Assembly: GCA_000827265.1 (NCBI GenBank)
Contig: KN834751.1
Location: 1,235,123 to 1,299,122, forward strand
Source: Collybiopsis luxurians FD-317 M1
Taxonomy: Eukaryota > Basidiomycota > Agaricomycetes > Agaricales > Omphalotaceae
Length of the DNA stretch: 64,000 bases
Direction: 5' to 3'
The notes under the pieces are model-generated. The model ran no database searches and was not told the DNA's origin. It saw only the letters and a program-made list of their open reading frames with translations. Below are positions 22,623 to 33,632 of this stretch, in pieces. Position numbers and translations under genes: made by a program. Positions within the stretch are counted from its first letter, which is position 1. The number at the start of each line of letters is the position of its first letter.

Positions 22623-24197
22623 ACTCTTTGGCATACCTCCCGCTACCCTGCTCTACCCCCTACCATCGCATCGATGCGCATGAAGCAGTCGTTGCCTCAA
22701 CCCCTTTAAGGGTGAAGGTAAACTTACTGGGCCGGCGATACGCAAGTTTAGCCCAATGCTCTCCAATGCTCTCCCAATGCTTTCTCAATGCTTTCTCAAC
22801 TTGTCCAAAAATACTGGTTATAGGTTTTGGGCTTCCGGTCAAAATATGTTACAATTTCCAAGTAGGTAGATTTCGCAATAAATTAATCAAGTATCTATGA
22901 TTTCCCCGTCTTATGCCCCACTTTTGTTCCTCTCCCCCATGACCACCTAACGATTACCTCTTTTCCTTTGTTGTTCGAAACGCCGCACAATATCCCATAC
23001 GTTATATACCCAGAAAGATACCACTTGACATCCGTACCACAGTGTATATGATACCTCACAATCGCATTTTCCGTTTCTCTCCTCGTCCGTCGTCCCTTGC
23101 ATGCATCATTCCCAAAAGAAGAAATAACAATGTTCTTCATTCTTTGGGTACTAGTGAAAGGAAAATCGATATTCCCCAAGATCCAAAGGCCTTGAATCTG
23201 TGTACGTACGTCAACGCATGTAATTCAATCTTTTCGGGCCCGTTTTTCTTCCTTTGCGCCAAGGAAACTTTAATTTTCCAGCAGACAGACAAATGAATTT
23301 TCCTCCAGCGTCAGGTCCGCTGTGTACGACTGTCATCTAAACGTCTACTTGGTCATAACTTTCTGCTTCAATCTACGCGAATTTCCAAAGCGGGGGCTCT
23401 TTGACTATGCAAATGTCATGTCAATCTAGCTTTGGGCTCTCCTGGAGATGCATCGTAAATCTATTGTTAATCTTCCGCTTTCACAGCTACTGCTTCCACT
23501 ACTACACATTGGGAAATAGAGTGCTTCTCCCCTCATTGATCAAAAAAAAGGACGCCACATCAAGCCATTCCGTATCTTTCCCCAGATAGAATACGCAATG
23601 GAGGATAGTATATGTCGCTGCGGAAGTCCGATTGCTGGACCTGCTGGACGACTAGCTTTCATAAACTTTACCTTCCAAGTACGTAAAACAGACCCCCTGT
23701 TCTCATTTTCCGAGCTCTCGCAACCTCGTGAAAGACTTTTTGTTGCGGAAAAAACGGAGCAGAATTACAACTTACCATATCACCGCCCGTGCATTCGAAC
23801 TGACATCGATGACTGTCGGCCATCTTTTGCAGATGTCGCTGGTCGCTAAGCGCTTAAGTCTCATTCTAATTGGTTTGAGAACATTACACATCAGAAGAAT
23901 TTTGAACGAAAGTACGCTTGAATGATAGACCGACCGACATAAACAGTATACGTACGCTGGTTAGTTAGTGAATGTAAATGTTGAGCGTTATAGCTAACAC
24001 GGTTATAACTTAACCCTGTCTCAGTGTGGCGTACGACGGCGACAAATTTCGACGACAGGAAACGTAGGCCGTATTGATTTATTATTAAATTGCATTGATT
24101 AGTTGCGCCTACATTCTTGACACGTATAGGGTAACGAGGAAAAAAAAGGTTACAAAGGTCCAGATTCTGAAGGGGTGATACGGTTCACGAACCAAGC
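22623..24197. other. Intergenic, no supported gene
   Basis: Short frames only. The sequence holds a small tandem repeat at 22751-22800 and otherwise nothing I can name. A 62-aa frame at 23401 and an 83-aa frame at 23598 have no motif or splicing partner. Confidence 0.5.
22751..22800 (+). repeat. Short tandem repeat of CAATGCTYTCY units
   Basis: Four consecutive 10-12 bp units of the type CAATGCTCTC or CAATGCTTTCT, about 130 bp downstream of the WOPR gene. The repeat is imperfect and noncoding as far as can be seen. Confidence 0.75.
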
Positions 24198-25365
24198 CTA
24201 GTCCTTCTTGGCGTTTACCGCAGTTCCGGTAAGCGTTGGGGGCAACATTTGCTCACCAACGCCGTACAGGAGCGATACGGATCCATAAGCGAGGATAAGC
24301 ATCACTAGACCAACGCCAACGAAAAGTACAAATGGCCTGGAACATTCGCTGAGTCAAGATGAAACTATAGCATGTAAGACGTGATAGGCGTACCCGCTGA
24401 CATCCTTTCTCTCGCAGCTTTCGCCCACCCAGTGTTCAGTCTTGACCTTATTACCTTCCCCTGTCTTCGTAGCGGAGCAGGTGCAAACGAAGCAAGTCCT
24501 TCCCGACTTTGAGGCTTCTACACATTGCCCTCTACCAGAGCAGGAAGATGTTGCATTGGTGCATGCGTCCGCACTAGTGAAGCAAGTAGATATCGAGCCA
24601 ATGGGCTGCTGAGGCGGAGCATGGCTAGGCAACGGAGCCTGGGAGGGAGTCTGTCGTTTGGTGAATGAAGGACCGGAAGAGTACGTGAGAATGGCGAGCT
24701 GCAGTTCATCGCCACTTTCGAGGGCTTTTCGTAGGAAGGCACGCGTTAATTCCACGACACGTTCGTATTCAGCACTGTCGGAGCCAAACTCCTTGCGGAG
24801 ATCAACTAGAGAAGAGAGATCGAGGGTTGCAAAGGCGGAGCCGTCCACACTATTCAAGAATGCTTGCAATGAAAGAAGCTCGGAAGGATTCCAGCTAGAC
24901 AGGTCGGATTCGTATATTGCGGAATAGGCGTGCCTGGCTCGATGAAGGTAGGTGCTTATGACAGACGAAAGCGACTGTACACGGGTGTATGAAGGCGTAG
25001 ATAGCTTGAAGGATGGGGTGAGAGAAGAAGGAAGAATGGCTGCACCCCAGTTAGCTATAGCGTACGGACAGGAGAATCTGACTAACTGTAGACTTACCTT
25101 TGGCGTCAATTTGTTCCATGACTACAAGCAGCGCATCTTTCTGTCCCGCAGCTACAAAATCTGACTGTCCATTTACATACGCTGGACTGGAAGAATCCTG
25201 TAAAAATTCGAAGAATTCGAGGCCAAGGTGATGTGATAGAGCCGAGCTGGCGTCTTCAGGGGATAACGTAGTCCTCAGCGAAGAGGGCACTGGATTTAGA
25301 TATACATTCACCGCCAATGAGAGATGTAAAGTTGAGAGCAAAAAGCCTAGCCGAAGTAGCTTCAT
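24198..25365 (-). CDS. Vps3844-like (DUF3844) type I membrane protein
   Basis: Three exons: 25365-25098, 25039-24394 and 24336-24198, giving 350 aa. An N-terminal signal peptide (MKLLRLGFLLSTLHLSLAVN) leads into a lumenal domain. At about residues 240-300 there is a Cys-rich EGF-like module containing CFTSADACTNATSSCSGRG, a CFVCTC pair and KTGEGNKVKTEHW, which is the signature of the fungal DUF3844/Vps3844 C-terminal domain. The last exon adds a membrane segment (FVLFVGVGLVMLILAYGSVS) and a short tail ending NAKKD. The family is annotated as endoplasmic reticulum or vacuolar-sorting related; the exact role is not known from sequence. Both introns are typical (58 and 57 nt). The gene diverges from the F-box gene at 25491, and a run of CGA triplets lies directly before its ATG. 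Confidence 0.85.
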
Positions 25366-25490
25366 CGTCGTCGTCGTCGTTCAACGCTGAGCGCCTCAAA
25401 TTAAGCGCCATGAGACCGGGGCCGGTTTCCCGGCCGGCACCAGGATTACATACACAGTCTGGGCGCTTACTCTCGCCAGTACTCCCATTC
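25366..25490. promoter_or_regulatory. Compact divergent intergenic region
   Basis: Only 125 bp separate the start codons of the Vps3844-like gene (minus) and the F-box gene (plus). It begins with a (TCG)n run and includes a GC-rich block near 25420-25445. A shared bidirectional promoter is inferred from spacing. The plus-strand frame stays open from 25317, so a longer F-box start overlapping the other gene is formally possible. Confidence 0.4.
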
Positions 25491-26744
25491 ATGACCACCA
25501 TCTTTCCAGATCTTCCTGAAGAAGTTTTGCGCGAAATATTTCATTTTGCTACATACATTCACGAAGGAGAATGTCTTATGCCAGCTGACCCTTTTTTTCC
25601 GAAGATTATCTCCAACAATGTCATGGGCCCCAACGCAGCTGTCTCTGCTATGCATTCCAAACTCGCGTTCTCGCTTGTTTCTCGTACATGGAGAGGTGTT
25701 GCCGTTCCGTTATTATATCGCCATTTAGTTGTACGAAGTCCACGGCGAGCAAACTCAGTCCTTTCCGCGTTGGAATCGCGCTCATCGTCGCTTCTGACCG
25801 ACTACGGACGCTTTGTGCGTCATCTTGAGATTTACACCTATTCTCGAGGATCCAGAACTTTCGAATTCCTCACAGCTCTCTGCCGCATCATCCAGCGCTG
25901 CCCTAACCTTCGAATCATCAGTGGAACGTGGACTTTTTGGTTACCGGTGGGTTTTCTCGATGCTGTTTCACAAATGCGAGGATCCACTTTGGAAGAAATT
26001 TCCTGGTCGTGCGACAATTGTCATGCAGATCTCGAGCCCACTGCCAAATTCTTCGCGTCCTTTGGGAATTTGCGAGTACTTGACATCAGCAATCTTGGAT
26101 TTGGGCGAATTGACCAGCCCCAGACCGCGTCTCTATCGCTTCCTTCGGTTCGTGATTTGATCCTATCTACCCATTCGATTAGTCTCTCTTTGGCAACATC
26201 ACTGTTAATGCCAAACCTCCGCACTCTCGTTTTGCGAGTTGAACAATCCGTTGGCTTAGAATGGGACCATCTTTATCCTCGTTGGACCTCGGCTGATAGC
26301 CACAAGTTAACCACTTTCCTTAAGGCCCACGGTCATTCTATTACAACACTACATCTTTTACCTCCCCCGGTCTTGGATTCGGACCAATATCGACCTATAG
26401 ATGATTTCCACGTTCCGTTCACTGTATGCTCTAACATCGAAACGGTAACATTTCACGTAAAACACACTCCTACGTTCCACCACTCTACCGTCCGGCGAGT
26501 GGGTCTCCGTGGTGTTGAATTCGACGACTTGCAGGGTACTTTCAGTCAAGTATCGAAGGTCTTCATCTCACTCGCGGATTCATCCTTGTATCCTTCGCTA
26601 GAAACAATTCGGACGCTGGACTCTCCTATTGAGACAAATTGGAATGAGGCGGCGCTGGATCACTTTATAAAATGGACTGAAAAGTTTGAGCGTCGAGGGA
26701 TCGATTTCCAGGATGGCGCAGGAGTTGTTTGGCTTCGGTACTAG
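25491..26744 (+). CDS. F-box protein with LRR-like C-terminus
   Basis: Intronless, 417 aa from the ATG at 25491. Residues about 4-75 form an F-box-like segment (FPDLPEEVLREIFHFATYI, then LAFSLVSRTWRGVAVPLLYR). The rest has repeated Leu-rich segments with conserved spacing (for example CPNLRIISGTW and FGNLRVLDISNLGFG), as in agaricomycete F-box proteins that present substrates to SCF ubiquitin ligases. I chose 25491 because the F-box normally lies close to the N-terminus. The 58 in-frame codons before it (from 25317) are low complexity, include a Ser run encoded by the TCG microsatellite, and overlap the neighbouring gene. Substrate unknown. Confidence 0.8.
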   Translation: MTTIFPDLPEEVLREIFHFATYIHEGECLMPADPFFPKIISNNVMGPNAAVSAMHSKLAFSLVSRTWRGVAVPLLYRHLVVRSPRRANSVLSALESRSSSLLTDYGRFVRHLEIYTYSRGSRTFEFLTALCRIIQRCPNLRIISGTWTFWLPVGFLDAVSQMRGSTLEEISWSCDNCHADLEPTAKFFASFGNLRVLDISNLGFGRIDQPQTASLSLPSVRDLILSTHSISLSLATSLLMPNLRTLVLRVEQSVGLEWDHLYPRWTSADSHKLTTFLKAHGHSITTLHLLPPPVLDSDQYRPIDDFHVPFTVCSNIETVTFHVKHTPTFHHSTVRRVGLRGVEFDDLQGTFSQVSKVFISLADSSLYPSLETIRTLDSPIETNWNEAALDHFIKWTEKFERRGIDFQDGAGVVWLRY

Positions 26745-27750
26745 ACGGCTGCTTGGAGGAAACGACGCGGTCCAAGATCTCAACGCCGGATTTTTGAGTA
26801 TCCCGATGCGGCACAAGCATCATTGTCTTCAGAGCGTTCATGAGAATAGATCTGCTGGAATCTGAAATTGAAATTTAATAGAAGATGTAGCTCGTCATTA
26901 CGTTCCTGTAATGCGTAATCTTGTATCTATGTTTCACCTGAATGGAAATTCAGAAACTTCTATAACTCGCAGTTACTGCGCTACTGGCACTTGTATTGAA
27001 TGCTCCACTTCACATTTGAAGAACCCACTGGCTGTCCGTTTATTATCAAACTACGGCAAAGCTTTGACTTTTTATTTCTGAGAAAGATTCTTAACAAGTT
27101 CTAGATCCAACTAAGTGCGTAGCCCAGGTTAACCGAAACGCGTGCATTTTGCGATTGCGAGCCATATTGGTATTTGTATTCCTTTCAGCGTCCCGTGGGT
27201 ACCCTCTGGGTAGACGGTGCCCAATCACAAATTCAGATTAGAGTCCTGAAGGTTGACATGACTAGAAATGACTCGAAGGTAAATTCCAGTTCCAAAAGAT
27301 TCAAATTAGTGTATCGAGTCGTGTCGAGTCAATGACTCAATTTTGGAAGTGGTGTGAGAACTTGGAAAAACGGTGATTGTCTCACCAAATCAAAATCGGT
27401 CAAGTCTTTTCATTTCGTTCCGACCTTGTAGAACAAGGAACAAACAGCGGAGGATAGCCGCCACCACCACTTATTAGCAAACCTCCGGTCTGAAAGAATT
27501 AACGGAACCTATCACCTTATCCCCAATAATTGATTTGCGGAAGCTGCGCAGGGCCTAGCGTCCGGGAAGCGCTTAGAGAGTGTAAGACAAAGCCCTTTGA
27601 CCTGCTCTTAGTACTAACAAATGACTCCAGAGCAATTAGCGCTTTCAAAGATGTATTTAAGTTCGACAATGTCTCTTATCTTTTCTTCACACAGAGCTTG
27701 AATTTTCTCGTGAAACAACTCCTTCGAAAAAGCAAATTCCAGTACCAACA
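26745..27750. other. Intergenic, no supported gene
   Basis: No coding signal. Around 27240-27350 there is a cluster of GACTCGA/TCGAGTC-type short motifs on both strands; their role is unknown. Confidence 0.5.
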
Positions 27751-29394
27751 ATGGCGAATGAACCACCGTCGTATACTTTCGACTTTCCCATTCCAGATTA
27801 TTCTTCAGAGCCTAGAGCAGACGAAGAACGACTCGAATATCAGCAGGGTCGCAGCTGGCCGCCAAACTACGACGTACAGCGACCGACAGGAATATTCGTT
27901 CATCAACAGGACGGTGTAACGGTCATCTTGAATTACCAAGAAGACAAGGCGACTGTCCCTGTGTTTGGGCGAAGGGCAAATATTGAGGGTTCCCTCATCA
28001 TTGACGCCCCAGAGTCGGTAACTGAAGTTACCCTCAAGGTTGGTTTTTTGTTGTTCTCGGCATAGCTATTACTTACCCACCTACTTATCTGCTCGCCACA
28101 TTTTTTTATCTAAAAGATATCCGGATCGATAGAAGCTGTGGCGCCTACAGCTGGATGGGAAATAGTCAAATGCCTTGACCAGACTCATACCATATTCAAA
28201 GCGGACTCTCAGGGCACGGGAAGGGCTTCCCCCGAATCGTCTTTATCATCCGGCAGCGGAGCTCCAAGCTCTATACCATTCTCCTGCTCACTCCCATCTA
28301 CTTTCAAATATAACGGTTGTGAATACCTTCTGCCACCGTCGTACTACATCTTGCTTCCGGGACAACAAGGCCAAGCATACTATGTCAAGTGCACCTACAG
28401 CTTCACAGCACTAATTTCGAAAAATCGTTCGCGTCGTACAGCCTTTTTGCCTGGTAAAAATAGAAAGTGAGTATACCCATAATTCTCCTATCTCTTACGG
28501 AAATGAATCCTTGGTTGACGGTCTTCCTAAATACTGACGCGGTTATTCATGTCTAGGACAAACACATTTCCGTTTGAATACTGCCCTCGGGTACGCCCAC
28601 CACGGCCTGTAATAGACCGTTCACTGCTGTCGACAATCAAAATCTCTCCGGAAGAATGGCGCAAATTTTCATACCAAATATCTCCAAAATCTGATAAACA
28701 TCACATCGAGCCACTGACATGTCAGGTGCGTAACAGCTTCCAAATTCCATTCATTTTCGTGTTGCCTTAACCAAATACCATTTCAGTTTTTCTTACCCTC
28801 AGTTGGCGTATTCGGGATCATGGATTCCATCCCATTCCACATACAAATCCTAGGATCTCGCGCGTCTCTGTCAAAATTACAAACAGCCTCAGACTCGAGT
28901 CATAACGACAGTGAGCACCTCCCCTCTGGCTCCTCTTCCGGATTCGGCGGTTCTCAGCGCGATGATTTAACAGAGCCTTTGATTCGCGTTCATCTCGCTA
29001 GGCAGGTGGTCATGGAAAATAATAGACGGAAGAGCGCGGTTCATTTTCCTCTGGGGGAGGCGAAACTATGCTCTTTGCCTCCTGTCGAAGGCGCACTAAC
29101 ACTGACTCCGGATGGAAATGGGAGGAGTCAAAGCCAAGAGAATCTCAACTGGGAAGGGGAGATTAGGTGTCAGCTAGAAGATAAACTTACGCCAAGTTTT
29201 AACGCTGGTATGGTGAATATTATGGTTAGTCTTTGATTTGGTTTACCGCGAATGACTTTCTCATCACCCCCCTTCGATAATAGGATTTCGTCATTATAGA
29301 GTTATCCAAGTGGCACACACACTTATTCCAGCCGTTCAAACATGGACATCCTGTGCGACTAGTTTCGGACTCGTGGAGGGATAATTCAAGGTGA
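27751..29394 (+). CDS. Arrestin-like domain protein
   Basis: Five exons: 27751-28038, 28117-28466, 28557-28725, 28787-29224 and 29284-29394, giving 451 aa with all phases closing. The N-terminus (YTFDFPIPDYSSEPRADEER), the beta-strand segment around VPVFGRRANIEGSLII, EVTLKISGSIE, the PFSCSLPSTFKYNG segment, YLLPPSYYILLPG, then PFEYCPRVRPPRPV, ISPEEWRKF and FFLPSVGVFGIMDSIPFHIQ follow the arrangement of the arrestin N-like proteins common in Agaricomycetes. In other fungi, arrestin-like proteins act as adaptors for receptor and transporter traffic. No PPxY motif was noticed, so a link to HECT ubiquitin ligases is not supported here. Most single frames in this region are fragments of this gene. 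Confidence 0.72.
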
Positions 29395-32300
29395 TATCGG
29401 GGCCGTGCTGGTTTAACAAATAGCCTTCTGTGTAGATGAGAATTTCTGCGTTGATGAACCGAGCTAATGGCGTTCTGGAGTACACAATCTCCCATAAGCA
29501 AAACAACGGTACAGCCTGACGATCAGACTGATGTGTGTGTATGTGGTTCTGGAGCTGTTTGTATCGAGATTGATACTTCCTCCAGACCCGGGCAATACAG
29601 ACATGATTAAATTAGCTCTATGTATACAGCCTTAAAAGTGTTCTTAATATTACAGTTTTGGTCGTCGATTATAGTTACGATATCTACGCATCATATTTTA
29701 CAGCATTAAACAGCTTTGTCCGGGTTGGTCAAAGCGATTGATATCGCCGAGCGCTCAGCCACTGACTGATTTTGTATGCCAGTATTTGGACCCTAGGCCA
29801 CAAATTTGATCAACCTTAGGTGAGCCCTTTCGGCTTGTATCTGCATTCGAGACTGAAGCTCCCACTCGGGGAAATGTGTCGTCACAAACCCTCGGTTACT
29901 TATCTGGGAGTGACTTCGAGTTTTTCTAAGTGGGCTCTAAACTATTTGAAACCAGGCGTTGAGATATAACACTATGTGAAGCGGGTATGTAGTCACTGAA
30001 GCTTTAACAGGGCGGTACCTGATTGGGTCCAGACTATCCTCATCCTCAGGTTCTTGACCTAATCTGCAATGATAAATACACGAACCATGTATTAAGCAAG
30101 AAGTAGAGAATTACAACGATTACTGTAGCGAACAAGAAGACGAATAGAATAAATAATGCTGGACACCTGCAGGCTGAAGGTAAGACCAATCAGAAGCAAG
30201 ACGGGTCCAAAAAAGCAAAATCGAGGCATGAAAGCGTAGGGTTTGTAGTCCAAAGCAGAACATTATGAATACACAGTATGGGCTCGTGTAATACGCGGTT
30301 CCTGCAAGGAATATGGGAATCGCGCGACACCTTAAAACATGTAACACCTACCCTTAGAAATCTGAACGGCTATGCTCAGCGAAATGGAGAAGGTCAAATG
30401 GCTAAAAGGGAATATACCGTACTATATCCCAGGATTGGGATCGAAACGTGCGTTGTTTCTCCAGCGGCCATTCTCATACTGATCTCTACTCCGCCTCGTC
30501 TCCTTATCGCTCTTTCTCTGTAGCGCTTGCTGTGTTGTGAGGCTTTTACTAAAATACTCGGCTGCCCAATCTTTTGTCTTGTCAGACTGCGACGAGCCTA
30601 GGGGAGTTGTTGACCCGGAAGTATTTTCGGTCTGTGTGTTCTGAGTTTCAGATTTCTCGGACAAAGGCGGCGAGGAGGACATTGGGTCTATCGATGAGCT
30701 CAAGAATAACGCGTATTGCGAGAGAATGTAACCAAGCGCACAAGATTGGTAATGAAACAGAACAGGAAGTATCGGATACGACCAGGTAGCCATTTTTTCC
30801 CGAGCTTTATATTAGTACGCAGAGCAATTCTGAAGGGAAGGAAGTTAGTGGCATACGTATACAAGGGAAGCCAGAACGCACTCAAGGAACAGAGAAATTC
30901 GACCAGGACCATCATTCACACAACCTTGCTTAAATACAAAGGAAATCCTAAATCGGGAAGGTTGAAAGAAACCCAGTAGACAAACGGAATAAGCTATTTG
31001 GGCCGGGAAAGGCTGTCATCCGAGACTTGAGGGGGAAATGCGGCACACAGGAAGCAGCCTTCTGGAGCACTGCTGCCGAAATGTTGGATATTCGAAGAAA
31101 TTGAAATCGTGGCCAGGAAAAAATGTGGCGGACACCATGCCTTCGGCGGGCCAGAGAGACAGGCCGGTTGACGTAAGATAGATCCAAGAAGGAGAGATAG
31201 CAGCGTGTATCATCTAGTCTGGGATAAAAAAAATGCGAAAACTGGACGAGAAAATGACGGAGGTCAGAAGACTGAATTATCATTCAGGGCGCAAATACTA
31301 ACAGTGAACTTCTCTCCTGGCGTGTTCGTGCAAAACACATTGTAACCTTGAGGCAAGCCGCAATGTTCTGAAACGACCATACGTGCTACACCGGACTCTA
31401 GCAGCGCCCAGAAAAATGATATACAGACCAAGATCTCTGCCAATGCTTGTTGCTCTTCTGAGATTAGTGGCCCCGTGTTATTTCAAATATGCCTCGAGGT
31501 GGTATCGTTGTGATAAGATATTGCTGCTGAGCCTCATGTTCCTCCCACAAACGAAGGCGGTACCATGGGACTTGAACTCAGACGAACCGAAATAGTAAAA
31601 AATACAACGCGAAAGGGCCATTTAGGGTTGATTTGGGGTATTTTAGTAGTACAGTGGCCGAGGAAGTTGTGAAAAGAAAAGCTGGCGAGCGAAGGAGGAG
31701 CGAAAGGATCTGAAGGTGATGGTTGTCGGTTGAGAAAGCGTTGGCGTGGCGGGCGCTTGCACCTTCACTTTAAGCGCCCAAGTTGGCGCTTTGGATTCTA
31801 GCCTACTTCGAACTGCACAAATTATTTCCCTTCATTCGCCTAGCATTCGGTTCTCTCCTCGTAACGATATTCGTTCATTAATGACAATCTGAACGAAGAG
31901 GACTTGACTGAAGGTTTCCTTTCTCAGTGCCGTGGTCACAACAATTTTCAATGAGAAGCGAAACGTAGGTGACCTTCTATCTCCCCTCAGAGCCGCTACT
32001 GTTTCCGACTCAACCTAAATTGTAAAGTAAAGGCGCAATTCCGTCTCACCACTCTCAGGCCATATCTCCCGAATCGAAACTATATTTGAGCAGTAGGTAA
32101 GTCCGAACAGAATCCGAGAAGCTGAAAAAAAAACAAGATTAAGGTTCCATCTTGTGGAGGTTAGCTATCTACATTGTATAGAGCGGCTCCGTTGCGGAAG
32201 GGCAAATTGCGACAGGATGTATTCAAACCATTCAACTTGAGCCCCTTTTCACTCTGTCAGGTGAGTATCGCTGGGCTTTTCTTATACCCTTCGGGAATCT

Positions 32301-33222
32301 TGTCGTACATAATCCCAATCGAGGGCTACCCTTGCCCAACACATGGTGCAGCAGGTCTTCGAGCGCGTTATCTTACACGCCAGCGTGTGGTCAAACTCGG
32401 GAAATGGTAAGCGATTCACTTGCAAGTTAAGGTTTTCAGGATTTGTCTTGGCTTTTATGCCTCTCATTTCTACTTTCGAGACCAATTAATCGTCCTGAAC
32501 GATGTTTATAAAAGAGGCCGAACTCAATATATCAATTCTATTACCCTCTCACGTCCATTATTGCAAGCACCTCCTTTAGATATGTTACCGGAAGACTTGG
32601 TCGAAGCGACTCTGTAATGAAACTGTCTTGGACAGCATTCCTCTAACAACATTTCTCTTTACGGATCGTTATGAACACTCAAATGAACAGCTCATCTTAT
32701 ATTATCTGGCATAAATCCACACGTCGGACATGCAGCAACTCATCCGACCTACAATCATCAACACGAAGAGTCGTTCAGGTACTAGACCATGTAATACAAG
32801 GCTATGTCAAGTCACATTGTTAAAGGCATGCAAGTTGCAACAGAGCTTCTCTAGTTTTCTCACCTTGGTATTCTCTATGACATAGTACATATTCCGAGAT
32901 TTTAGGACTCGTAACTAACCGTCCTCATTGCATACAGACGCTACTCTGCTGATCATATTGACACATAGACCGAAACTTTGCAAGGCTGCCACCATAGTAA
33001 CGACATTGGATATCTGCTGAATTTTTATCCCAGTCGATTGTCGTCCACCAGTTTACTACTACCATCCAAGGTATCAAAATCCTCAACATAACAACATTCA
33101 TCGACAATTTTTATTATTATACTAGACAAACTTCCACGATATTTGGGTACACAGATGCACTAAACAGCTTTAGAAGCGTTAAGGATCGGCGGAACAGACA
33201 CGTTGCGGGTTAGACGTCAGAG
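29395..33222. other. 3.8-kb region without a confident gene
   Basis: Candidate frames exist on both strands but none could be joined into a convincing model. On the minus strand, 30793-30422 encodes a polar Ser/Thr/Gln-rich tail (ending RWRNNARFDPNPGI) after a hydrophobic start. On the plus strand, around 32170-32617, two open segments ending KLGKW and VEATL could be exons of a short protein. Both lack recognisable family features. Expression data would be needed to call either. Confidence 0.35.
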
Positions 33223-33465
33223 TTAGCGTAAAGCTCTTCTCTTCAGAGTAAGCTTGATTTGGCCTTCTACACAGAGGAAATTTAAGTCATCTACCTTGCC
33301 TGATTCCTTCGATAAACTGAAGTCACTGATGAAGCCGACTTGAACAAATTTTGAAGTCATGGCGGCAAAAGTTGCGGGCCGGCCGACTCGGAGCGCCTGA
33401 CCCTCGCCGTCATCACCGGACGAAGCAGATGCTTTCCATTTTTGAACTTTCTCTTCAACTGTCAT
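33223..33465 (-). CDS. Short hypothetical protein
   Basis: An ATG at 33465 opens 80 codons ending LKRRALR. The N-terminus is MTVEEKVQKWKASASSGDD. There is no signal peptide, membrane segment or motif I recognise. It faces the large gene at 33633 across 167 bp, a spacing that suits a divergent promoter. A GT near 33352 could be a donor, so this may instead be the first exon of a longer gene running toward 32.6 kb. Confidence 0.35.
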   Translation of the reverse strand: MTVEEKVQKWKASASSGDDGEGQALRVGRPATFAAMTSKFVQVGFISDFSLSKESGKVDDLNFLCVEGQIKLTLKRRALR

Positions 33466-33632
33466 CTCGGACGCCAGCAGAGTTGCAGTGACCGCCGACG
33501 GTGTCCTTCATTTCACTTCACGTAACGACTCTTGAACGTTTCCTGTATATTTTTCCCCTTGCTTTAGATTCGGAATCCCCCTGGAGCTTTGACCAGCGTT
33601 AAATTCGGGTTTCGGATTGGAATTCGGCACAT

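Noticed and set aside
30422..30793. Minus-strand ORF of 123 aa with a polar tail
   Set aside because: No convincing upstream exon, promoter or family match. It may be the end of a gene, but I could not build a model.
32174..32617. Two plus-strand open segments that could be exons of a short protein
   Set aside because: A donor at 32409 exists, but the start codon and first acceptor could not be fixed and the product matches no family I know.
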